Positions 55,649 to 64,000 of a stretch of 64,000 bases of DNA are shown here, piece after piece. Positions within the stretch are counted from its first letter, which is position 1; each line of letters opens with the position of its first letter. Source of the DNA: an uncultured Stenotrophomonas sp. (GTDB lineage Bacteria; Pseudomonadota; Gammaproteobacteria; Xanthomonadales; Xanthomonadaceae); assembly GCF_945952405.1 (NCBI RefSeq), contig NZ_CAMFIA010000007.1, positions 1-64,000 of the forward strand, read 5' to 3'. The position numbers and the translations under genes were made by a program. The notes under the pieces are model-generated. The model did not search any database. It saw only the letters and a program-made list of their open reading frames with translations, and was not told the origin of the DNA.

Positions 55649-56019
55649 GCAGCTGGCCAACCTACGCGGAAGTACGCTTCGCTGACTACGCCGAAGAATT
55701 CGATCCTGCAGTGGAGCGTACCGAGATGGAGCGCGGTGTGCCCAAGCAGCGGCTGCTCAACACCGACGTGCTGCAGACCATCATCGCTTCGGTGCAGTTC
55801 CGTTCGGCGCAGGCCGTGGCCGACTTCGAGGCCTGGTACTTCAACGAGATCCGCCGCATCGGCTGGTTCTCGATGGAGCATCCGCGCACGGGTGAGCTGA
55901 TCCGTGCGCGCTTCCAGGGCGGAAGCATCGGGCGCCTGCAGCCGTTGAACACGCAGTTCCGCTTCGCCAAGCGCGATCTGGTGATCGAGTACGTGCGGAG
56001 CCCGGACTCGGCCGCCTGA
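55645..56019 (+). CDS. Minor tail protein (gpM-position)
   Basis: 124 residues, coupled to the tape measure gene (ATGA). Sequence WPTYAEVRFADYAEEFDPAV and FRSAQAVADFEAWYFNEIRR, RFAKRDLVIEYV recall the small distal-tail proteins of lambda-like phages (gpM). It probably belongs to the tail tip. A short hairpin GCCCCGC/GCGGGGC (56050-56068) follows it. Confidence 0.75.
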   Translation: MSSWPTYAEVRFADYAEEFDPAVERTEMERGVPKQRLLNTDVLQTIIASVQFRSAQAVADFEAWYFNEIRRIGWFSMEHPRTGELIRARFQGGSIGRLQPLNTQFRFAKRDLVIEYVRSPDSAA

Positions 56020-56086
56020 GTGCCGCTGCGTCCTCCTTCTCAACGACATGCCCCGCCACGCGCGGGGCGCTTTGCATGGGCAGATC

Positions 56087-56548
56087 ATGACCACCTTTAC
56101 TGAACGCCGGCAGCGCGTTACCGACCACGACGGCATCCTGCTGTTCCTGGAGGTTTCGGCGCCATCCTTTTCCGAGACGTTGCGGATCGTCAACGACACC
56201 CGCAACTGGACCAGCAACGGCATCAACTACATCGGCGTACCGTTCGGCTTCAAGCTGCCGGATGACGTCAGTGGGCAGACCGCACGCGCGGTGCTGACCC
56301 TGGACAACGTCGGCCGCGGCATCACCGAAGACCTGGAGAAGCTCCAGCCCGACGATGTGGTGATGGCGGTGCTGAAGGTTGCCGACCGCGCCGACCCCGA
56401 TGCCATCGAGCGGACCTACCAGCTTCCGATGACCCAGGTGTCGGTGAATCCGCGCACGGCAACCGCGCAGTGCGGCTACGACGCCATCATGCGGCAGCAG
56501 GCGGTGCGGCTGCGCTACAACCCGTTCATCTCCCCGGGCCTGTTCTGA
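56087..56548 (+). CDS. DUF1833-type minor tail protein (gpL-position)
   Basis: 153 residues from the ATG at 56087 (MTTFTERRQRVTDHDGILLF). It shows FSETLRIVNDTRNWTSNGIN, VPFGFKLPDDVSGQTARAVL and TYQLPMTQVSVNPRTATAQC, which fit DUF1833 proteins of siphovirus tail tips. It overlaps the next gene by one base (TGATG). Confidence 0.75.
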   Translation: MTTFTERRQRVTDHDGILLFLEVSAPSFSETLRIVNDTRNWTSNGINYIGVPFGFKLPDDVSGQTARAVLTLDNVGRGITEDLEKLQPDDVVMAVLKVADRADPDAIERTYQLPMTQVSVNPRTATAQCGYDAIMRQQAVRLRYNPFISPGLF

Positions 56549-56943
56549 TGGACATGCGCGGGAAGGTGGAACGGTTCGTGGGCATCGCCTATGACGAGGT
56601 GCGCATGGATTGCGCCGACCTGGTGGTGCTGGTGCAGCGCGAGCTGTTCGGGCGCAGCCTGCAGATGCCCGGGCGGCGCCCGCGCGGCGTGGAGGGGCAG
56701 GCGGCGCTGGGCAGCCTGTCCATGCCGTTGTGCAGCCGCACCGACTGCCCGCGCGACGGCGACCTGGTGCTGATGACGGAAGCACCGCACAAACGCCCCG
56801 GCCATGCCGGGGTTTTCTTTTTCCTGGCCCACGAGGGCTGGGTTCTTCACAGCAATGAGCGGAACGGTTGCAGCGTGCTGCACCGGGTCCGTGACCTGCC
56901 CGGGTTCGGGCTGAGAATCGAGGGGTACTACACATGGGCCTGA
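56548..56943 (+). CDS. NlpC/P60-like tail peptidase (gpK-position)
   Basis: 131 residues. The catalytic Cys lies in RMDCADLVVLVQRELFG and the catalytic His in RPGHAGVFFFLAHEGW, the order of NlpC/P60 hydrolases. Lambda gpK and its relatives cut peptidoglycan stem peptides during DNA entry or mature the tail tip. It overlaps the J-like gene by 10 bp. Confidence 0.82.
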   Translation: MDMRGKVERFVGIAYDEVRMDCADLVVLVQRELFGRSLQMPGRRPRGVEGQAALGSLSMPLCSRTDCPRDGDLVLMTEAPHKRPGHAGVFFFLAHEGWVLHSNERNGCSVLHRVRDLPGFGLRIEGYYTWA

Positions 56944-59900
56944 TGGAACAACCGTTGATCGAGCCTGGCCGGCTGATCATCACCCCGCACCCGCTGCTGG
57001 TGGACGGCCAGCGCAATGTCGCGTGGGAGCTGCGAGCCGGCGAGAGCCTGTATGCGCTGCTGATGCGCAACGTGCCGGAACTGGATGGCCAGCGTTGGGA
57101 GGTGACCATTGGTGGCCTGCCGGTCGAGCGCCATCTGTGGCACAAGGTGCGTCCCAAGCATGGCCAGGTCATCGAGGTGCGCGGCGGCGTCGGCAAGGCG
57201 GCGCTGGCGATCATTGCGATTGCAGTGCTGTCGTACTTCACGCTTGGCGCGGGCGCTGCCTGGATTGCGTCGACCTTCAGCGTATCGGCCGGTGCTGCCG
57301 GCGCGATCGGCGCAGGCCTGTTCATGGCCGGCAGCATGCTGATCAACAAGGTGTTGATGCCGAAGCCACCTAAGCCGGACAACCGCCAGGCCGAGTCGGT
57401 CTATTCGATCAGCGGTGCGCGCAACCAGATGCGGCCGTATGAGCCCTTGCCGCTGCTGTTCGGCCGTATCCGCATCGCCCCGGACCTGCTCAGCACGCCG
57501 TATTCCTGGTATGAAGGCAATGACCAGTACCTGGGCATGGTGTTGTGCGCGGGCGTCAACGTGGGGCGGGTCGAGGCGTTGCACAACGCGGATACGCCGC
57601 TGGCCAACTATGAAGGCGTGCAGGTCTTCCATGCCGGCTACAGCCAGATGCCCGAGCAGTCGATCCCGCTGTACAGCAACGCGGACTCCGTCGATGGCGC
57701 CGAGCTGCCCAAGGATCACGGCTGGTTCCAGCGCACCACCAGCCTGGACACGCTGCGGGTGCAGGTCAGCCTGGAGTACGTGCTGGGCGGAACCGGCACC
57801 AGCGGAAAGTCCTATCCGGTCAGCGAACGCATCGAGGTGCAGTACCGCGCAGTCGGCACCAGCGACTGGAAGGCACTGGCCAGCGAGACCTATCGCTCGG
57901 ACCGCTTCGACGCACGCCGGGCGACCATCGCGCGCGACGTCGCGCTCGGCCAGTACGAGGTGCGGGTGCGCAAGGTCGGCCTGGCCGACTACGAGGGCAA
58001 GAACACCCAGAAGAACGATTTCCAGTGGACCACGCTGACCAGCGTGCAGCAGGACCGTGCTGACTACACCGGGATCGCCCGCACCGGGCTGCGGATCAAG
58101 GCCACCGGCCAGCTCAATGGGGCGCCCGATGAGATCCGCGGCATCGCCGCCGCCGATCCGATTCCCGAGTGGAATGGCTCGGAGTGGGTGGTACGCGAGT
58201 CGAGCAATCCGGGCGCGCAGTGCCTGGCTTACGCGCGTGGCATCCGCCGTGGCGGCCGCCTGCTGGGTGGCATGACACTGAGCGACAACCAGATCGACCT
58301 GGAGTCGTGGAAGGCGTTCTCCCTGCACTGCGCGGCCAACGGCTACACCTATGACCACTACGTCAAGGAAACCCGCAGCCACAGTGACATCCTGTCGTCG
58401 ATCGCACGCGCAGGCTTCGGTGAGATCACCTGGGCCGGTGGCCGCCTGGGTGTCATCTGGGCGGCGCAGGAGCAGCCGCTTTCCGGCGTGGTCAACATGG
58501 CCACGATCAAGAAGGGCCAGTTCCAGGTCGACTACAGCCTGGTCAGTGCAGCGGACGGCATCGAGTACAGCTACATCGACCCGGCTGACTGGCAGGCCAA
58601 GACCCTGCGTGTGCCGGCGCCGGGTGTCGAGACCATGCTCAACCCGGCGCAGGTCAGCGGTGAGGGCGTGACCTCGGAGCAGCACGCGGCACGCCTGGCG
58701 CGCTGGCACCTGGCGCAGTCGCTGTACCAGTACAAGGACATCGCCTACAGCACCGATATCGAGCACCTCAGTTACCAGCGCCTGTCGGTGCTGGCCCTCC
58801 AGCACGACATGACGCAGTGGGGATTCGGTGGCCGCATCGCGGCGGTCGAGCGTGTCGGCGCCGAGGTGACCCTCACCCTGGACGAGCCGGTGCCGGGCCA
58901 GAGTGGCAGCAGTTCGTTCATTGGCCTGCGGATTCCCGGCGAGCGCGTGTACCGCGTGCTGAAGGTCAAGGCCTTCAGCGGCGACAGCCGGGTACTGACG
59001 CTGGCCGAGCCGTGGCCGGCAGACGCGGAGCTGCCGGGCAGCCATGCCGGCAACCCGGCGCACGACACGATCTGGGTCTATGACTTCAAGCAGACGCCCG
59101 GCTACCGGGTGCGCGTGACCAGCATCGAGCCCGAGGATGGCCTCAAGGGTGCAGCGGTGCGCGTTGTGCCGGAAGGCCCGGAGTTCTGGAACTACGTCCT
59201 CACCGGCCACTACGTGCCGCCGGCCAATGGCTCCTCGCTGCAGACGCGGCCGGTGGCCAGCAACCTGCGCGTGACCGAGCACCAGGTGACCCAGGGCGAT
59301 ACCGTGTTCACCGAGTTGACCGCCACCTTCGACATCAGTGGCCCGGTTGGTAACGTGGTTGTGCGTGCGGCCGGTGCCGAGGGTGAACTGCAGGATGTGG
59401 CACAGACCACGACGCGCACCGCGACCTGGCGGATCCCGGGTCCGGGGCGCTACACCGTGGTGGCGCGGCCGTACTCGCCCGATGGCATGGCGGGCACCGC
59501 TGTGCAGGGCACCTACACCACCACGGGGGCCGGCCTGGCACCGGTGCTGGTTGACCTGTTCGATGTCGAGGAGCGCAGCGGTGGCGTGCGCCTGTACACC
59601 TGGGGCTGGCTGGAAGGCACCATGCGCTCGCCCGATTTCGCCGGCGTGGAAATCCGCCATGTGGCGGGCCAGGTGGCGGCTCCGGACTGGGACGCGATGA
59701 TTCCGGTCGGCCAGTCCGGATTCCATACCGCGCCTTTCGAGGCCGTGATGCCCGAGTCCGGGCAATGGACGTTCGCCTGCCGCTCGCGCAACACCAGCGG
59801 CGTCCTGTCGCAGGAGATGCGGGTGGTACGCCGCAATCTGCAGGCCAACCTCGGGCAGGTGATCGGCGGTATCGAAAGCGGGCTGGGCGAGCAGGGACGG

Positions 59901-62900
59901 AACCTGGCCAAGGAGATCAGCGACCGCATGGACGCTGACCTGGCCGAAGCCGCCGCACGCGCCGAGGGCCTGTCGCACGCGGCCAAGGCATTGGCCGACG
60001 AGGTCGCTGCACGCGCCCAGGCGGATGCGGCGGCCCTGCAGTCGATCGCAACCGAAAGTGCAGCACGTGTTGCCGGACTGTTGAACGAGAAGCTGGCACG
60101 CGAAGCAGCCATCAGCCAGGAGCAGACGACCCGGAAGAATGATGTCGAGTCGCTGTCCCGGGCGTTGTCCGAGGTCGCCGCCGGCAGCGGTACCCAGTTC
60201 GACAGCGCGACGATCTGGTACTTCGACAAGACCCTCGATGGATGGACCGGCAACGGCGTTCCCACGCTGGTGGACGGCTGGCTGCGCCCCGCCAACGCCT
60301 CGGCCTCGCCGTGGGTGCAGTCGCCGGCGGCGCTGGCCGTGGACGGCAGCGCCTACCGCTTCCTGAAGCTGCGGGTGAAGCGCATGGGCGCGCCGGCATG
60401 GGCCGGCAAGCTGCAGTGGATCTCGGCCAGTGACCGCACCTGGAATGCGCAGAAGAGCGTCGCGATCGCCGAACCGAAGTGGGACAGCAACGGCGTTGCC
60501 ACGCTGGACGTACAGGACGTCGCCTGGTGGCCCGGTGTGGTCGATGCGATCCGCCTGCAGCTGGGCGTTGCGCAGACCGCCAGCGATGGTTTCCTGCTCG
60601 ATTGGGTGGCCATCGGCCGGCCGACGCCGGGCGCGAGCGTGGCCCTGGTACAGCAGGAAAGCCAGGCACGCACCGCCGGCGATGCCGCCGAAGCCAGCCA
60701 GCGCAACACCCTGGCCGTGCAGCTGCGTGGCAGCTACACCGGCAGTGACCTGTCACAGGTGGCGCAGGGCTTCATTGCGGATGAACGCACGGCACGGGTG
60801 GCCGCCGACAGTGCCCAGGTCAGCCGGATCAGCGCGATGGAAGTGCGGATGCCGGCCGGCAGCGGGCAGGTTGCCACGCAGGCCAGCGTGACCGCCGAGC
60901 AGCAGGCACGGGTGGCCGCCGACGAGGCGGCCGCCAGCAATCTTCAGCAGGTCAAGTCGCAGTTGCCGGCGCTGGTTGCGCAGGGTTCCAACCTGGTGTT
61001 GAACGGCAGCTGGGAACATGGCGCGGATGTGGGCTGGAGCTACAGCGGCACTGCCGTGAGCACGCCCGCGACGGAAGGGCGCGGCGGCGGCCGCTGCCTG
61101 CGCGTGGACGGCGGCAGCGGCGTGCGCTTCGCACACGCCAACGGCAAGCAGCCGACGGCGGTGACGCCGGGCCGGAAGTACCGCTACAGCTGCTGGTACC
61201 GCACCAGCGCGGATTACAACGGTACGGCCGGCAACGGCAAGATGCGGCTGTCGACGCAGACGGATGCACTGATCGGCGGAGCCACGTTCTTCCAGCAGAA
61301 CAAGACGGCCTGGACCTATCTCGAGGGCGTCTACGAAGTCGCGCTCAACTCCAGCATCACCGGCCTGCTGCTGCAGTTCTGCAGCGACAATACCGCCGGC
61401 AGCCTGTGGATCGACGATGCCAGCCTGGAAGAGGTGACCGAGGTGCTGGCGCTGGCCGATGGCCAGCAGGGACTGAGCACGCGCGTCACCAACGCGGAAG
61501 GAAAGATCGAGTCGCAGTCGCAATCGATCACCGCGCTGACCAACCGAGTGGGTGGGGTGGAGAGTGGCAACGCCGTCAATACCACGGCGATCACCGGACT
61601 CACCGGTCGGGTGACCACGGCTGAGGGAAAGATCGATGCCGCATCGAGCAACGTCACCAGGCTGCAGGCTGAAATGAAGGCGAGCCTGGCCGGTGGCGCA
61701 GGCATGTTCCCGTCCGGCTCGTTCGAGCAGTTCCAGGATGGCCAGCTGATTTCCGCCGGCTACGGCACCACGTTCACGGTGAATGGCACGGGCCGCCGCA
61801 ACGGCAATCGCGGGCTGGACATCCTGGTCGGCTCGGACACCCGTCCGGATCTCAACGCCGACTGCTATCCGGTGTCCGAGTTCGTTCCACTTGCCGGTGT
61901 CCGTCGCCTGTACGTGGAGGCGTTCGTGGCGCTGACCAACGACAGCGTGGACATCCCTGCCGACAACAGCAGCTATCTGAGGATTGGCGTGCAGACGTCG
62001 CAGGCGGGTGGGGGAGGTGCCGGCCTGGTCTGGACCACCCTCAACTGGGGAATCAAGGGCGTCTCGAAGACGTCCTGGACGAAAGTCAGCGGCTATGTGA
62101 CCACCAACGCGTCCGCAGCGCAGGCCCGCCTGTTCATCAGTCTGCCGGGACATGCGACGGATCCGAAGAGCCAGCGCGTTGTTGGCTCGCGGTTCCGCCT
62201 GGACGATATCGTGGTCACCGATGTGACCGAGGCCTATGCGGCGCAACAGGCCGCAGATGCGGCTGCAACCGCCGTGCAGGGGCTTACAACGCGGGTCGGC
62301 TCGGCCGAAGGAAAGATCGAGGCGCAGGCACAGCAGTTGGTGGACCTGGGTTCATCCATCGGCAGCGTGGGCGGTGACAACCTGCTGCCCAACAGCAGCT
62401 TCGAACTGAGTGCTTCCGACCGTGTCGCACCGACAGGCTGGAACCTGGAAGGCAACGGCCCCTCGGTCTCGGCGTCCTATGTGCCTTCTCCCTTGAGTGG
62501 AGGTGGCCGGGCACTGCGCCTGGAAGCAACGACTACCGCGAAAAACCAGTGGTTTGGCCTGACCTATACCAATGGCGGCAACGTGCAGGATCTGGTGAAG
62601 ATCAAGCCGGCCACGGACTACGTGCTGTCCAGTCACGTGCGTGGCAGTGCAGGCTGTACGGCGCAGATCATCATCCAATGGCGCGATGCGAGCAATGCGA
62701 CCGTTGCGACCACGGCGTTGCCGCCGGCGGCCATGGACGGTACCTGGCAGCGCTTGCTGCTGCCCGCCCGTACCACGGCTCCCACTGCGGTCGCCGCGCG
62801 CGTGTATGTCGGCCGCCTTACGGTGCCAACGCCGCAGGGCGCTGCGATCGAGATCGACAACGCAAAGTTCCAGGAAGGCAAGGTTGCGACCGCATGGTCG

Positions 62901-63977
62901 CCCAGCGGGCAGGAGGCCGCAGCGGGAATCCTTGCCAATGCCGCCGCGACTGCCGGATTGACCACCACGGTCAGCCAACAGGGCAACAAGCTCGATGCCA
63001 CGGCGCAGGATCTGGTCAACCTCAAGACCCAGGTCGGCAATGTCTCGGCCACCGGCTTCAATCAGTTGAAGACCCAGGTGACCCAGCAAGGCCAGGCGCA
63101 GACCGCGCAGGCCCAGCAGATCAATGGGCTGCAGGCGCAGGTGGGTGGCAAGGCGGACGCCAGTGTGGTGCAGTCGATGGAAGTGCGGGTGGCCAATGGT
63201 GGCGCGGGCGGCAACCTGCTGATGAATTCGACCTTCCCGATGTGGAATCCCAGTGGCTGGTTCTGGGCCGGCAACGACGGATGGAGTGCACTCGGAAACC
63301 CCACCGGCGATGATTCCTGGCGCCCTCTGGGCGTCTATGGCATTGGTGCCGTGCGCGGCCGTGGTGCCTGGGCTGTTGGCGCCACGTCCTGGATGCAGAC
63401 CGAGTACGTCGTTCCAGTGGTGGCCGGCACCACCTACTGCGCCTCCGCATACATCAACACCCATCGCTGCAAGGCGGTCGTCAACATCATCTGGTATGAC
63501 AAGGCCAACAACCGCATCGGCAATGCCGCCACCGAATGGATGGGGCCCTTCGGCATCGGGACGGTTCCCCTTCTGTCCGATCTTCCCCGCCCGTACGTGA
63601 TCGCAAAGGCACCGGCCAATGCGGCATACATGCGGTTCGAATTCGGGGTGACGGGGACGGGCGAGTCGGACCCGTACTTCTGGTTCTTCCGCCCGATGTT
63701 CGCCAGGGTTAACGATGGCGCGAACACACCGCCGGCCTGGTCGGCGGGGGGCGAGGAGGCATCGTCGCGCTGGGCCGTCAACGTCCGCGCCGATGGGCGG
63801 GTAGGGGGTATCGAGCTGTCGTCCAACGGCCAGGTCAGTGCCTTCGACGTGGTGGCGGACCGGTTCCGGGTTTCCAACCCCGGCAACGGTGGCATGCGCA
63901 CCGAGTACAGCGACGGCAACTGGCGTGTCTACGACGGCAACGGACGCCTGCGCGTGGCGATGGGGATCAACATCTGA
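56934..63977 (+). CDS. J-like central tail fibre / host-specificity protein
   Basis: 2347 residues. The N-terminus (residues 1-85, then a hydrophobic stretch 88-140: LAIIAIAVLSYFTLGAGAAW, AGAIGAGLFMAGSML) looks like lambda gpI fused to gpJ; no separate gpI gene is present. The J core (about 150-900) shows NQMRPYEPLPLLFGRIRIAP, IRGIAAADPIPEWNGSEWVV and YVKETRSHSDILSSIARAGF. After fibronectin-like domains and coiled coils come four modules that each begin with a small Asn/Ser-Phe pattern (near residues 1352, 1590, 1815 and 2090; e.g. NLLPNSSFEL, NLLMNSTFPM), a carbohydrate-binding-like layout, joined by RVTNAEGKIESQ-type coiled coils. It likely sets target specificity. Confidence 0.9.
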   Translation: MGLMEQPLIEPGRLIITPHPLLVDGQRNVAWELRAGESLYALLMRNVPELDGQRWEVTIGGLPVERHLWHKVRPKHGQVIEVRGGVGKAALAIIAIAVLSYFTLGAGAAWIASTFSVSAGAAGAIGAGLFMAGSMLINKVLMPKPPKPDNRQAESVYSISGARNQMRPYEPLPLLFGRIRIAPDLLSTPYSWYEGNDQYLGMVLCAGVNVGRVEALHNADTPLANYEGVQVFHAGYSQMPEQSIPLYSNADSVDGAELPKDHGWFQRTTSLDTLRVQVSLEYVLGGTGTSGKSYPVSERIEVQYRAVGTSDWKALASETYRSDRFDARRATIARDVALGQYEVRVRKVGLADYEGKNTQKNDFQWTTLTSVQQDRADYTGIARTGLRIKATGQLNGAPDEIRGIAAADPIPEWNGSEWVVRESSNPGAQCLAYARGIRRGGRLLGGMTLSDNQIDLESWKAFSLHCAANGYTYDHYVKETRSHSDILSSIARAGFGEITWAGGRLGVIWAAQEQPLSGVVNMATIKKGQFQVDYSLVSAADGIEYSYIDPADWQAKTLRVPAPGVETMLNPAQVSGEGVTSEQHAARLARWHLAQSLYQYKDIAYSTDIEHLSYQRLSVLALQHDMTQWGFGGRIAAVERVGAEVTLTLDEPVPGQSGSSSFIGLRIPGERVYRVLKVKAFSGDSRVLTLAEPWPADAELPGSHAGNPAHDTIWVYDFKQTPGYRVRVTSIEPEDGLKGAAVRVVPEGPEFWNYVLTGHYVPPANGSSLQTRPVASNLRVTEHQVTQGDTVFTELTATFDISGPVGNVVVRAAGAEGELQDVAQTTTRTATWRIPGPGRYTVVARPYSPDGMAGTAVQGTYTTTGAGLAPVLVDLFDVEERSGGVRLYTWGWLEGTMRSPDFAGVEIRHVAGQVAAPDWDAMIPVGQSGFHTAPFEAVMPESGQWTFACRSRNTSGVLSQEMRVVRRNLQANLGQVIGGIESGLGEQGRNLAKEISDRMDADLAEAAARAEGLSHAAKALADEVAARAQADAAALQSIATESAARVAGLLNEKLAREAAISQEQTTRKNDVESLSRALSEVAAGSGTQFDSATIWYFDKTLDGWTGNGVPTLVDGWLRPANASASPWVQSPAALAVDGSAYRFLKLRVKRMGAPAWAGKLQWISASDRTWNAQKSVAIAEPKWDSNGVATLDVQDVAWWPGVVDAIRLQLGVAQTASDGFLLDWVAIGRPTPGASVALVQQESQARTAGDAAEASQRNTLAVQLRGSYTGSDLSQVAQGFIADERTARVAADSAQVSRISAMEVRMPAGSGQVATQASVTAEQQARVAADEAAASNLQQVKSQLPALVAQGSNLVLNGSWEHGADVGWSYSGTAVSTPATEGRGGGRCLRVDGGSGVRFAHANGKQPTAVTPGRKYRYSCWYRTSADYNGTAGNGKMRLSTQTDALIGGATFFQQNKTAWTYLEGVYEVALNSSITGLLLQFCSDNTAGSLWIDDASLEEVTEVLALADGQQGLSTRVTNAEGKIESQSQSITALTNRVGGVESGNAVNTTAITGLTGRVTTAEGKIDAASSNVTRLQAEMKASLAGGAGMFPSGSFEQFQDGQLISAGYGTTFTVNGTGRRNGNRGLDILVGSDTRPDLNADCYPVSEFVPLAGVRRLYVEAFVALTNDSVDIPADNSSYLRIGVQTSQAGGGGAGLVWTTLNWGIKGVSKTSWTKVSGYVTTNASAAQARLFISLPGHATDPKSQRVVGSRFRLDDIVVTDVTEAYAAQQAADAAATAVQGLTTRVGSAEGKIEAQAQQLVDLGSSIGSVGGDNLLPNSSFELSASDRVAPTGWNLEGNGPSVSASYVPSPLSGGGRALRLEATTTAKNQWFGLTYTNGGNVQDLVKIKPATDYVLSSHVRGSAGCTAQIIIQWRDASNATVATTALPPAAMDGTWQRLLLPARTTAPTAVAARVYVGRLTVPTPQGAAIEIDNAKFQEGKVATAWSPSGQEAAAGILANAAATAGLTTTVSQQGNKLDATAQDLVNLKTQVGNVSATGFNQLKTQVTQQGQAQTAQAQQINGLQAQVGGKADASVVQSMEVRVANGGAGGNLLMNSTFPMWNPSGWFWAGNDGWSALGNPTGDDSWRPLGVYGIGAVRGRGAWAVGATSWMQTEYVVPVVAGTTYCASAYINTHRCKAVVNIIWYDKANNRIGNAATEWMGPFGIGTVPLLSDLPRPYVIAKAPANAAYMRFEFGVTGTGESDPYFWFFRPMFARVNDGANTPPAWSAGGEEASSRWAVNVRADGRVGGIELSSNGQVSAFDVVADRFRVSNPGNGGMRTEYSDGNWRVYDGNGRLRVAMGINI

Positions 63978-64000
63978 TGGCCGAGGGAATCAAGGTATTC
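63977..64000 (+). CDS. Start of a further tail gene (truncated by the window edge)
   Basis: An ATG at 63977 overlaps the J-like stop by one base (TGATG) and reads MAEGIKVF to the window end. Small tail-tip proteins after J in lambda-like phages often start MAEGI. Only eight codons are visible. Confidence 0.5.

Larger units (their letters stand above)
44235..64000. mobile_element. Prophage-derived locus without head genes: candidate F-type tailocin (continues off the right edge)
   Basis: Order: repressor-controlled small operon, S24 repressor, early genes (O-like, P-like and others), late leader, lysis cassette, then a siphovirus tail set up to the J-like fibre. No terminase, portal, protease, capsid or head-tail joining gene lies between lysis and tail tube; this gap is only 188 bp and holds two terminators. 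No integrase is seen. The left boundary is set by the repressor operators and is uncertain by some hundred bases. Confidence 0.75.

Noticed and set aside
56928..59978. 1016-codon minus-strand ORF
   Set aside because: Antisense of the J-like gene; long only because GC-rich DNA has few stops.

Overview
The window is high-GC gammaproteobacterial DNA, most likely Stenotrophomonas (S. maltophilia complex). The evidence is the Xanthomonadaceae gene order (LysM-dprA-smg-topA-tsaC facing def-fmt-rsmB), a family-typical RpoD with a long acidic insert, and intergenic GTAG hairpin repeats at 18182-18299 and 25101-25124 that match the SMAG type known from S. maltophilia.

1-25.1 kb is core chromosome. 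A minus-strand block carries two DUF4124-like secreted proteins, tsaC, topA, two GYF-domain membrane proteins, smg, dprA and a LysM protein. It diverges from def, fmt and rsmB. An envelope-glycan block follows: a GT39 membrane glycosyltransferase, an O-antigen-ligase-like protein, a GT4 and a GT2 enzyme, and a CDP-glycerol glycerophosphotransferase-like protein. Then come two PH-domain membrane proteins, ribA, lpxL, dtd and rpoD with its terminator. A HipA-type kinase with its own HTH domain (YjjJ/HipH-like) stands behind three TTACGTAA palindromes.

26.8-39.1 kb is a 12.2-kb integrative element in a CAT-anticodon tRNA gene. It is bounded by a 17-bp direct repeat, with integrase arm-type repeats at both ends. 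It has the make-up of a P4-like phage satellite: tyrosine recombinase, AlpA, Ogr/Delta zinc finger, small coupled genes, toprim primase and DUF927 helicase. It also carries a lone P2-type portal gene. Between the portal terminator and the right end lies AT-richer cargo: a ParB/Srx-fold protein and a D12-class DNA adenine methyltransferase, a candidate defence pair. CTGGTTAC repeats lie in opposite orientations on the two sides of the replication-portal block.

39.1-44.3 kb is an accessory block: a TetR regulator with a divergent MDR oxidoreductase, a secreted GH16 glucanase with FG-GAP repeats, and a nitrilase-family hydrolase.

44.2-64.0 kb (continuing off the right edge) is a prophage-derived locus. 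A CI-type S24 repressor is flanked by AGCNNGCTT operators on both sides. One set controls a rightward early operon (DUF1376/O-like, P-like and others). The other lies in front of a small winged-helix gene and its coupled partner. A late leader with alternative hairpins and a terminator leads to holin, endolysin and Rz/Rz1. Directly after the lysis genes come two terminators and then a complete siphovirus-type tail set: tube, G/GT with an A AAA AAC slippery site, tape measure, minor tail proteins, an NlpC/P60-like protein and a 2347-residue J-like fibre. No terminase, portal or capsid gene is present here, so the best reading is a headless, F-type tailocin (or a head-deleted prophage).
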